Shown here in pieces: positions 7,339 through 13,308 of a stretch of 15,701 bases of DNA; position 1 is the first letter of the stretch, and every line of letters starts with the position of its first letter. Origin of the DNA: Spirochaetaceae bacterium (GTDB lineage: Bacteria > Spirochaetota > Spirochaetia > DSM-2461). Below the pieces are notes generated by a model. It ran no database searches, had not been told where the DNA came from, and saw only the letters and a list, made by a program, of their open reading frames with translations. The stretch covers positions 1 to 15,701 of the forward strand of contig QKAI01000523.1 of NCBI GenBank assembly GCA_003246505.1, in the 5' to 3' direction. The position numbers and the translations under genes were made by a program.

Positions 7339-7827
7339 ATGCGGGTGTTAGGGATAGACCCGGGCCTGGCCTCGGTGGGTTGGGGTATTGTGGAATCGAA
7401 GCATAACCGTCTGACCCACGTGGCCCGGGGTACTATTACAACGCCTTCCCGGGATGATACGGGGAGGCGGCTTATATTCATCTACAATGAGATCAAGAGC
7501 CTCATAGAGAGGTACGCCCCCGACGAGGCGGCGCTGGAAACTCTTTATTTTGCCAAAAACGCCACCTCCGCCCTTCCCGTAGCCCAGGCCCGGGGCGTTC
7601 AGATACTGGCCTGCGCCGATGCGGGGCTGCCCATCGGAGAGTACACCCCCATGGAAATCAAGCAGGCCGTGGTGGGGAACGGCAGGGCCGACAAGCACCA
7701 GGTAGAGCACATGGTTTATCTGCTTCTGGGACTGCGGGAAAAGGAAAAGTCCGATCATGCTACCGACGCCCTGGCCGCGGCGGTCTGCCATATAAACAGG
7801 GGAGGCGCGTTTTGTGGAATAGTATAA
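7339..7827 (+). CDS. ruvC: Crossover junction endodeoxyribonuclease RuvC
   Basis: A 162-residue Holliday-junction resolvase of the RNase H-like fold. It acts as a dimer with RuvAB and cuts four-way junctions symmetrically, using two metal ions. The N-terminal strand GIDPGLASVGWG carries Asp7; ALETLYFAKN carries Glu67; the C-terminal SDHATDALAAAVCH supplies His140 and Asp143. The His-x-x-Asp pair matches the D-E-H-D quartet of Thermus-type RuvC rather than the D-E-D-D of E. coli, so the active site looks complete. The ATG follows the yebC stop without a gap (TAAATG), and no ribosome-binding site is visible before it, so translation is probably coupled to yebC. Its end overlaps the start of ruvA by 16 bases. 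Confidence 0.97.
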   Translation: MRVLGIDPGLASVGWGIVESKHNRLTHVARGTITTPSRDDTGRRLIFIYNEIKSLIERYAPDEAALETLYFAKNATSALPVAQARGVQILACADAGLPIGEYTPMEIKQAVVGNGRADKHQVEHMVYLLLGLREKEKSDHATDALAAAVCHINRGGAFCGIV

Positions 7828-8411
7828 GGGGCATGGTGTCCCATATCGGTGCGGAAGTCTTCTATCTGGAAAACGGCGGTCTGGAGTGGGAGATTGAAGC
7901 TTCCTCCTCCACCCTGTCCCGGCTGCCTCGGGACGGGAAGGAGGTGCGTGTCTTCACCTATCTGCAGCATAAGGAAGACATGATGAAGCTCTACGGATTT
8001 TCCAGCGCCGCGGAAAAGAAGCTCTTCATAAGTCTGATCGGCGTCAGCGGCGTGGGACCGAAACTGGCCCTTAAGATTCTGTCGGGCATGAAGCCCGATG
8101 ATTTCATATTTGCCCTGGACAGGGAGGACGCGGACGGTCTGAGCCGCATCCCCGGCCTGGGCATGAAGACAGCCCAGAAGATCATCCTGCAACTGCGGGG
8201 AAAGCTCATAAGCGACGATTCGGCTTCCCTGCCTGTGGACGGGGGAGGGGAGCTGGTAGAAGCCCTGGCCGCCATGGGTTTTGATAAGAAGAACGCCGCC
8301 CGTTCGGTGGCGAAAATACTAGAAGCCCCGGCGGTGAAGCAGCTGTCCGGAAACGCCCGGGATCAGGAGATCATGAGATTGGCCATTGTTGACCTCAGCT
8401 CGGCCGGTTAG
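7812..8411 (+). CDS. ruvA: Holliday junction branch migration protein RuvA
   Basis: A 199-residue protein matching RuvA in length and architecture: an N-terminal OB-fold domain (1-64, opening with SIRGMVSHIG), two helix-hairpin-helix motifs (LIGVSGVGPKLALKIL at 75-90 and LSRIPGLGMKTAQKII at 110-125), a linker with Asp, Ser and Gly, and the C-terminal domain III (147-199, VEALAAMGFDKKNAARSV) that contacts RuvB. As a tetramer it grips the four-way junction and loads RuvB. The start is a TTG at 7812: GGGGAGG at 7799-7805 sits 6 bases upstream, and the resulting N-terminus aligns with family starts of the form M-x-x-x-x-R-G. The start lies inside the end of ruvC. Confidence 0.96.
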   Translation: MWNSIRGMVSHIGAEVFYLENGGLEWEIEASSSTLSRLPRDGKEVRVFTYLQHKEDMMKLYGFSSAAEKKLFISLIGVSGVGPKLALKILSGMKPDDFIFALDREDADGLSRIPGLGMKTAQKIILQLRGKLISDDSASLPVDGGGELVEALAAMGFDKKNAARSVAKILEAPAVKQLSGNARDQEIMRLAIVDLSSAG

Positions 8412-8419
8412 GAGGAAAA

Positions 8420-9451
8420 ATGTCCGACTATACGGAGGAAGAGAGAATTCTCGCCCGGGAGGCCCTGGGAGACGAGGAGAACAGGGACAATCTGATTCGC
8501 CCCCATTTTCTGGAGGAGTTCCAGGGTCAGGCGGAAGTGAAGGACAATCTGTCCGTGTTCATAACCGCCGCCCGGCAGAGAAAGGACGCCCTGGACCATG
8601 TTTTCATCTCCGGACCTCCGGGCCTGGGGAAAACCACCCTGGCGGGTATCATGGCCAACGAGCTGGGGGTCGACTTCAAGGTCACCAGCGCCCCCGCCCT
8701 GGATAAGCCTAAGGATCTGGCGGGCCTTTTATCCACCATCCCGGAAAGAACGGTTTTCTTTATCGATGAAATTCACCGGCTCAAACCGGCCATCGAAGAG
8801 ATGCTCTATATCGCCATGGAGGACTACGCCCTGGACTGGATCATAGGCCAGGGACCGGCGGCACGGAATATCCGCATCCCCATCCCCCCCTTCACCCTTA
8901 TCGGCGCGACGACGAAGCCGGGCCGGGTTTCAAGCCCCCTGTTCACGCGCTTCGGGATAAACGTGAGAATGAATTATTACAACGAGGAGGAACTGGGCCG
9001 CATCGTTGTCAGGACGGCCCATCTCCTTGATATACCGATTGAAAGGGACGGAGCCCTGCTACTGGCAAAATGCTCCCGGGGGACGCCCCGCATCGCCAAC
9101 CGACTGGTGAAGAGGATGAGGGATTACGCCCAGATAGACGGGGACGGAACCATTACCGGGGAGATCGTGTCCTCCGGGCTCACCCGCCTTAAGATCGACC
9201 ATCTGGGGCTTGAGGAGATCGACAGGGAGATTCTGCGGACGATCATCCAGAAATATGCCGGGGGCCCGGTGGGTGCGGAAACCCTGGCTATTTCCGTGGG
9301 GGAGGGGATCGATTCCCTCGAAGATTTTTACGAGCCCTATCTGATCCAGATGGGATTCATTAAGCGGACCCCCCGGGGTCGTGTGGCAACGCCACTGGCC
9401 TATGAACACCTGAGGATAGAAACAAGTGAAGACCAGCGATTTCTCTTTTGA
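8420..9451 (+). CDS. ruvB: Holliday junction DNA helicase RuvB
   Basis: A 343-residue AAA+ motor that drives branch migration with RuvA. Visible motifs: Walker A GPPGLGKT (65-72), Walker B FFIDEIH (113-119), MEDY, GPAARNIRI, sensor-type LIGATTKPG (160-168), the arginine-finger segment SSPLFTRFG with Arg177 (the first Arg of the common RDR is Phe here), sensor-2 CSRGTPRIANR, and the winged-helix C-terminal domain with GGPVGAETLA and EPYLIQMGFIKRTPRGR. All nucleotide-binding residues are present. AGGAGG lies directly before the ATG, overlapping the ruvA stop codon. Its end overlaps queA by 26 bases, so ruvA, ruvB and queA form one translationally linked run. Confidence 0.98.
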   Translation: MSDYTEEERILAREALGDEENRDNLIRPHFLEEFQGQAEVKDNLSVFITAARQRKDALDHVFISGPPGLGKTTLAGIMANELGVDFKVTSAPALDKPKDLAGLLSTIPERTVFFIDEIHRLKPAIEEMLYIAMEDYALDWIIGQGPAARNIRIPIPPFTLIGATTKPGRVSSPLFTRFGINVRMNYYNEEELGRIVVRTAHLLDIPIERDGALLLAKCSRGTPRIANRLVKRMRDYAQIDGDGTITGEIVSSGLTRLKIDHLGLEEIDREILRTIIQKYAGGPVGAETLAISVGEGIDSLEDFYEPYLIQMGFIKRTPRGRVATPLAYEHLRIETSEDQRFLF

Positions 9452-10463
9452 GCTTCCCGAAGAGCTCATAGCCTACCATCCCCCCGAGAAACGGGGGACC
9501 TGCCGCCTGATGAAGCTCGACAGGATTGCCCAGACCTACTCCCATCGCGGAATGGCCGATCTCCCCGATCTGATCCCCGAGGGCGCCCTCATGGTGTTCA
9601 ACAACACCCGGGTGCGCCGGGCCCGCCTGTACGGAGAAAACCGGGAGACCGGTGGTCAGGCGGAGATTCTCTTGCTCAAGGATCTTGAGAACCTGACCCT
9701 TTGGGAGTGCCTCATAAGCAAGTCGAAGAAGCAGAAAACCGGCCGTGTGTTCCTTCTGCCCGAGGGAGTGGAGGCTGAAATCGTCGCACAGGAAGAGGAG
9801 GGGGTCCGGATCATCAGAACCAGCCGTCCCCTGACCGACGAGTATCTCAGGACGGCAGGGCATATCCCCCTTCCCCCCTATATCAGAAGGATGGATGAAG
9901 AGTCGGACGACACCCGTTATCAAACGGTTTACGCCCGGGAGACCGGATCCGTTGCCGCCCCTACGGCGGGCCTGCACTTTACCGAAGAGATACTGGCGAA
10001 ACTGAACAGGAGGGGTGTGGAAAGGGCCTATGTCACCCTCCATGTGGGCATGGGAACCTTCTCCCCCGTTAGAACCGCGGATCTTCGGGATCATAAAATG
10101 CATACCGAATCCTATCATATAGGGGAAGAAACAGCCCGGGCCGTGGAAAAGGCCAAATCGGAGGGCCGTCCAGTCTATGCGGTGGGAACCACCTCGCTCA
10201 GAACCCTGGAATCAGCCTGGGTGGGGGATGCCGATGGGGGTCATCTTCTGAGGGGCAGCCACGATACGGACATTTTCATCTATCCCGGGTATGAATTCAA
10301 GGTGATACAGGGGTTGTTCACAAACTTCCATACCCCCGAGTCAACCCTGCTGATGCTGGTGAGCGCTTTTTCCGGCAAGGAACTGATCGACCGGGCCTAC
10401 GCCGCCGCCATTGAGGAAAAATACCGTTTCTTCTCATACGGGGACGCCATGCTTATAGACTGA
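9426..10463 (+). CDS. queA: S-adenosylmethionine:tRNA ribosyltransferase-isomerase
   Basis: A 345-residue enzyme that transfers and isomerises the ribosyl part of S-adenosylmethionine onto preQ1 in tRNA, giving epoxyqueuosine in the queuosine pathway. Family landmarks: the N-terminal FELPEELIAYHPPEKRG (8-24), MVFNNTRVRRARL (56-68), GHIPLPPYI (145-153), TVYARETGSVAAPTAGLHFT (167-186), GMGTFSPVR (208-216), AVGTTSLRTLES (252-263) and the C-terminal QGLFTNFHTPESTLLMLVSAF (the stretch at 295-315). The start is a GTG at 9426 inside the end of ruvB, with GAGG 10 bases upstream. The ruvB-queA linkage is common in bacteria. The gene ends 12 bases from the convergent gene on the other strand, and no terminator is visible between them. 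Confidence 0.97.
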   Translation: MKTSDFSFELPEELIAYHPPEKRGTCRLMKLDRIAQTYSHRGMADLPDLIPEGALMVFNNTRVRRARLYGENRETGGQAEILLLKDLENLTLWECLISKSKKQKTGRVFLLPEGVEAEIVAQEEEGVRIIRTSRPLTDEYLRTAGHIPLPPYIRRMDEESDDTRYQTVYARETGSVAAPTAGLHFTEEILAKLNRRGVERAYVTLHVGMGTFSPVRTADLRDHKMHTESYHIGEETARAVEKAKSEGRPVYAVGTTSLRTLESAWVGDADGGHLLRGSHDTDIFIYPGYEFKVIQGLFTNFHTPESTLLMLVSAFSGKELIDRAYAAAIEEKYRFFSYGDAMLID

Positions 10464-10475
10464 GGGAGTCACACG

Positions 10476-11081
10476 TCAGTAGGTGTTCCTGTCCATGGCC
10501 TGGAATTTTTCCCTGACCCTCTGGAGCCGGGCCAGTTCCCGGGTTATCACCTCTTCGTAATTCAGGTCACCCTCCTGAATGCGGTAATTCTCATCCTCCC
10601 AGTACTGGATGTCATCGAGGTACATCCAGGCGAACTTCCGGTCCGAAGCCTGCAGGGACCACTCTTTGGCTTTAAACCAGAATTCCAGGGCCAGATTGTA
10701 GTAGCTCTCCGCCGCATCGAGGCTCTCCAGATTAACGTATTTCCAGGGATAGTTATAGAAGTAGGCATCCCTCTTATCATATTTGGAACCCATCTTCAGA
10801 TAGCTGTCCACGATAAGCAGGTTCACATGCATATAAAAGAGATAGCGATATTTTTCCCACTGTTTTTCATTTTCAATGCGGGCCAGGGCGTTCAGGGGAT
10901 TGGCAAAATCCGATCGCAGGGCCATTCCCAGATAGTAGATATTCTCCGCCGAATCCTCTGGATAATAATAGAAGTGCTGATGATAAAGCTCATAGTACTG
11001 TTCCGCATAGAGAGTCTGAAAAGAGAAGAGAGGGGAGAGGGGAACGATAAGGGCTGCCAGGAGCAGAAAATACTTCTTCAT
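10476..11081 (-). CDS. Exported Tyr-rich protein of unknown function
   Basis: A 201-residue protein I do not recognise. It starts with a clear export signal: MKKY, a hydrophobic core (about 5-20) and a possible signal-peptidase I site after LYA (residue 26). There is no lipobox cysteine; in fact the protein has no cysteine at all. The mature part is predicted to be mostly helical and is unusually aromatic: about 26 Tyr, 11 Phe and 6 Trp in 201 residues, with clusters such as YYELYHQHFYYY (29-40) and a C-terminal charged helix. The ESYYNLALEFWFKAKEWSL stretch (125-143) resembles a TPR-type helix pair, so a periplasmic protein-interaction role is possible. AAGG lies before the ATG. It diverges from the small exported protein and exbB operon, with 100 bases between, and could share its regulation. 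Confidence 0.75.
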   Translation of the reverse strand: MKKYFLLLAALIVPLSPLFSFQTLYAEQYYELYHQHFYYYPEDSAENIYYLGMALRSDFANPLNALARIENEKQWEKYRYLFYMHVNLLIVDSYLKMGSKYDKRDAYFYNYPWKYVNLESLDAAESYYNLALEFWFKAKEWSLQASDRKFAWMYLDDIQYWEDENYRIQEGDLNYEEVITRELARLQRVREKFQAMDRNTY

Positions 11082-11109
11082 CTAATCCTTTTATCGGTAT
11101 GTTCTGCCT

Positions 11110-11138
11110 TTGACCGTAGTAAATTACAATACTGTAAT
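11110..11138 (+). promoter_or_regulatory. Candidate upstream promoter P1 of the exbB operon
   Basis: TTGACC (11110-11115) and TGTAAT (11133-11138) are separated by exactly 17 bases. The start would be near 11145, giving a leader of about 37 bases. The -10 box is one arm of the palindrome described separately. Confidence 0.5.
11123..11138. promoter_or_regulatory. Palindrome ATTACA-N4-TGTAAT, candidate operator
   Basis: Perfect 6-base inverted arms, ATTACA at 11123-11128 and TGTAAT at 11133-11138, surround ATAC. The right arm is the -10 box of P1 and the left arm lies in its spacer, so a dimeric protein bound here would block P1. The site lies in the middle of a 100-base divergent region and could act on both genes. 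No specific regulator family is assigned. Confidence 0.4.
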
Positions 11139-11163
11139 CATGCTTTCTTTTCTGGAGTGAATC

Positions 11164-11172
11164 TGATATAAT
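11164..11172 (+). promoter_or_regulatory. Extended -10 promoter P2, giving a nearly leaderless mRNA
   Basis: TGATATAAT at 11164-11172 is a perfect extended -10 element (TGnTATAAT); the -35 region 17 bases upstream (TTTCTT at 11144-11149) is weak, as usual for that class. Transcription would start around 11179-11181, that is 1-3 bases before the ATG at 11182. Confidence 0.5.
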
Positions 11173-11181
11173 CTGAGTCCC

Positions 11182-11481
11182 ATGAAGGGAATATCTTTAT
11201 TGTTTTTCCTATTCCTATCGGCCTTCGCTTTGCTCCCTTGCTTTGCCCTGGAAGAGCAGCAGTATCAGGCCCGGATTTATGCGGGGAACAGAAAGGAACC
11301 CGCCTGGATCTTCCCCCTTACCCCCGTATCATACGGGGACGTGGAGAAAGGGTTTCTCAAAGTGACAGAACCCTCCGATTATATAATTTATTCCGAAGGG
11401 GATGACCAAATACAGGATACCCGCGATCTGTGCGGGTACCGGATTCCCGAGACTGCCGTAACCGAAGGAGACAGGCCCTGA
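11182..11481 (+). CDS. Small exported protein, first gene of the exbB operon
   Basis: A 99-residue protein of unknown family. MKG and a long hydrophobic core (4-21) form a signal peptide, with a likely cut after CFA (residue 22); the LLPC tetrad is a poor lipobox because of the Pro before Cys. The mature part is about 77 residues, with a beta-like first half (QYQARIYAG, WIFPLTPVSYG, GFLKVTEPSDYIIYS) and an acidic tail. It has Cys84 and no repeats. No Shine-Dalgarno sequence lies in the usual window before the ATG, and an in-frame TGA at 11164-11166 rules out a start further up except a CTG, so initiation on a leaderless mRNA is a good fit. The TGA stop shares its A with the exbB ATG (TGATG), so the two are translationally coupled and probably functionally linked. 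Confidence 0.75.
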   Translation: MKGISLLFFLFLSAFALLPCFALEEQQYQARIYAGNRKEPAWIFPLTPVSYGDVEKGFLKVTEPSDYIIYSEGDDQIQDTRDLCGYRIPETAVTEGDRP

Positions 11482-12116
11482 TGCTGGAAATGATTCGCGA
11501 GAGCTTTACCTACCTCATCCCCCTATTTCTCGTATCCCTTTATCTGCTCGCGCTGATACTGGAGCTCTCCCTCACCCTCAAAAAGAGGGTGATGAGGGAG
11601 AATCATTTTTCCCAGATCCTTTATCTCGTTGACAAGGGCCGTATCCAGGAGGCGGCCGAGGCGAGCCGCTCCCTCTCCCAGAAAACTCTACTCAAGGGTT
11701 CTATCCGAATATTCCAGAAGAACAGTCCCACCGACAGGGAGGACTATCTCTTCGATATCGCCGTGCGTGAACTGGAGAAGATAAACCGCCGGGTCGGACT
11801 TCTCCCTTCCCTGGCGAATATATCCACCCTGCTCGGGCTTCTGGGGACGGTGGCGGGAATGATAAGCGTTTTCTACAAAATGAGGGTGAGCGGAAGTTCC
11901 GATCCCTATATCCTGGCCGGGGGAATTTCACAGGCTCTGCTCACCACCGCTGCCGGTCTCATTATCGCTGTTCCGGCCTATCTTTTTCATTTGATCCTTA
12001 AAAATCGTGTCCATATTATGGAAGAGCAGCTGGAACTCACCATAGACAGGATTATGAACCTGTACAGGGAGATTCGGGAAGATGCCCGCAAGAAAGCTAG
12101 AATGGAAGAAAATTAA
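11481..12116 (+). CDS. exbB: ExbB/TolQ/MotA-family proton channel protein
   Basis: A 211-residue inner-membrane protein with the three-helix ExbB/TolQ layout: helix 1 at about 11-33, a cytoplasmic domain (35-105) with charged helices, helix 2 at about 108-131 and helix 3 at about 152-173. The family signature is clear: LPSLANISTLLGLLGTVAGM (108-127) and GGISQALLTTAAGLIIAVPAYL (147-168), including the conserved Thr residues that line the ion path. It should form the pentameric stator around an ExbD dimer and use the proton gradient. The ATG at 11481 is chosen over an in-frame GTG at 11430, because AAGGAG (11465-11470) lies 10 bases before it and the extra 17 residues would be highly basic and lie inside the upstream gene. 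exbB, tolQ and aglQ homologues are hard to separate; the TonB-like neighbour favours ExbB. Confidence 0.92.
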   Translation: MLEMIRESFTYLIPLFLVSLYLLALILELSLTLKKRVMRENHFSQILYLVDKGRIQEAAEASRSLSQKTLLKGSIRIFQKNSPTDREDYLFDIAVRELEKINRRVGLLPSLANISTLLGLLGTVAGMISVFYKMRVSGSSDPYILAGGISQALLTTAAGLIIAVPAYLFHLILKNRVHIMEEQLELTIDRIMNLYREIREDARKKARMEEN

Positions 12117-12504
12117 GAGCGACGGCGGAGAGAGTACTCCCCTTCTCATAACACCTCTCATTGATATCATGTTCCTCCTCCTCATATTTTTCGTCATGAA
12201 TACCAGCTTCAGCAAATTAGTGCCCCTGGATATCAATCTTCCCGACAGCGTTGCCCCTTCTGAAAATATTCCGGAGGATCTGACCCTGACCCTTATGAAG
12301 GAGAACCGCATCCAATTCCGTGATCGGGAACTGGCCCTTTCTGAGCTATACGACGTCCTGGCCCCAGCCGTTGACCGGGACGGGTCGGACAGTATAATCA
12401 TCGCCGGCGACGAATCGATCAGTTATGCCTTCCTGGTGAAAGTGATGGATGAAATAGGCCGGTCAGGGGTGAATGACATCACCCTCCTGACGGAGAATCA
12501 ATAG
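12082..12504 (+). CDS. exbD: ExbD/TolR-family protein
   Basis: A 140-residue protein with a short basic cytoplasmic N-terminus, one membrane helix (about 21-40, ITPLIDIMFLLLIFFVMNTSF) and a periplasmic ExbD/TolR domain (about 48-140). Asp28 in PLIDIMF is the conserved proton-carrying aspartate of the family. The periplasmic part keeps the order VPLDINLP, a beta-hairpin (LTLTLMKENRIQFRDREL), then a helix and IIIAGDESISYAFLVKVMDEIGRSGVNDITLLT at the end. With ExbB it forms the energising motor. The ATG lies 35 bases inside exbB, after a GGGAG about 10 bases upstream, so expression is tightly coupled. Confidence 0.93.
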   Translation: MPARKLEWKKIKSDGGESTPLLITPLIDIMFLLLIFFVMNTSFSKLVPLDINLPDSVAPSENIPEDLTLTLMKENRIQFRDRELALSELYDVLAPAVDRDGSDSIIIAGDESISYAFLVKVMDEIGRSGVNDITLLTENQ

Positions 12505-12507
12505 ACC

Positions 12508-13308
12508 GTGTTTATTCAGGGAAAAAACTTTTTTCTTTCCGCCATTCTCCATTTTATACTTCTCTTTCTCATCATTCTGATCTTCCGAAGACCTCCCTCT
12601 TCCCTGCCTCTGCCCCAGGCAAGAAGAACCGTGTCGGTCAGAATCAGCTCCCAAACCGCTCCCCGATCCAATCCCCCTTCCCGGTCCTCATCGGGGGAGA
12701 AGGCTATTGGTCCGGTTAAGCCAGCCCTCCCGCCCGTAACGGCACCGCTCAGGGACGAACCTACGGAAAATAGGGATTCCCCCGTACCTGTTACCGTTCC
12801 CCCTCCGTCTCAAGCCCCTCTCCCTGATAAGACAGGGGAGGAGATGATTCATGAGACCGTCTTGCCGCCGATTGAGGAGAACTTCAGCTATTCCTATCAT
12901 GAGGATCTTACCAACTTGCTGACACGGGACGAGCCTGAAATTCCCGAGGAAGACTTTCTCCTTGATGATCTTCTCATCACCGGGGAGACGGGGGAAGAGA
13001 CCTCCGGCTCTCTTTACTCGATAGATCTGGCGGGCAGTCCCAGCCGGAAGATCCTGGAAACGCCGGAGCTTTCCTTCGACCTTTCCGATCCCGTTCTGGC
13101 TACCCTTCAGAACTGCCGCATCAGTTTTACCGTTTCCGAGGAAGGTCTGGTCAGGGATATTGAAATGATCCCCCCCGGTACGGGGAGCACGACCTATGAT
13201 GAAATCCTGGAAAATCTGATTTCCCGCTTTCTTTTCACACCGGGAGACAGGGACAGGGGAGTCATGGGTATCAATTTTTCCACTATCTATGGAGAGAACG
13301 GTGAATAG
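12508..13308 (+). CDS. TonB-like energy transducer
   Basis: A 266-residue protein with TonB/TolA architecture. A single N-terminal membrane anchor (about 8-26) is followed by a Pro-rich linker (29-122, roughly a quarter Pro), an acidic stretch (123-165) and a C-terminal domain (about 197-262) that resembles TonB_C: LQNCRISFTVSEEGLVRDIEM, a helix with YDEILENLISRFLFTP, and a last strand INFSTI. The anchor would engage ExbB/ExbD and the C-terminal domain would reach an envelope partner. The match to TonB_C is by layout and a few residues, so a TolA-like or novel transducer is possible; I give no gene symbol for that reason. The start is a GTG 4 bases after the exbD stop, with GGAG about 13 bases upstream. 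It overlaps the next gene by 8 bases. Confidence 0.8.
   Translation: MFIQGKNFFLSAILHFILLFLIILIFRRPPSSLPLPQARRTVSVRISSQTAPRSNPPSRSSSGEKAIGPVKPALPPVTAPLRDEPTENRDSPVPVTVPPPSQAPLPDKTGEEMIHETVLPPIEENFSYSYHEDLTNLLTRDEPEIPEEDFLLDDLLITGETGEETSGSLYSIDLAGSPSRKILETPELSFDLSDPVLATLQNCRISFTVSEEGLVRDIEMIPPGTGSTTYDEILENLISRFLFTPGDRDRGVMGINFSTIYGENGE

Noticed and set aside
9360..10118. A 252-codon minus-strand frame opposite queA
   Set aside because: queA is unmistakable on the plus strand; the antisense product is Gly/Pro/His-rich with no family motif.
10464..10475. A bidirectional terminator between the convergent queA and Tyr-rich genes
   Set aside because: The gap is only 12 bases and no stable stem with a T-tract is found there or at the adjoining gene ends.
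11230..11250. Lipoprotein signal in the small exported protein (LLPC)
   Set aside because: Proline directly before the cysteine is not accepted by lipobox rules; a signal-peptidase I site after CFA fits better.
11430..11480. Upstream in-frame GTG start extending exbB by 17 residues
   Set aside because: The extension is highly basic, lies inside the small exported protein gene and has no ribosome-binding site; the ATG at 11481 has AAGGAG at a good distance.
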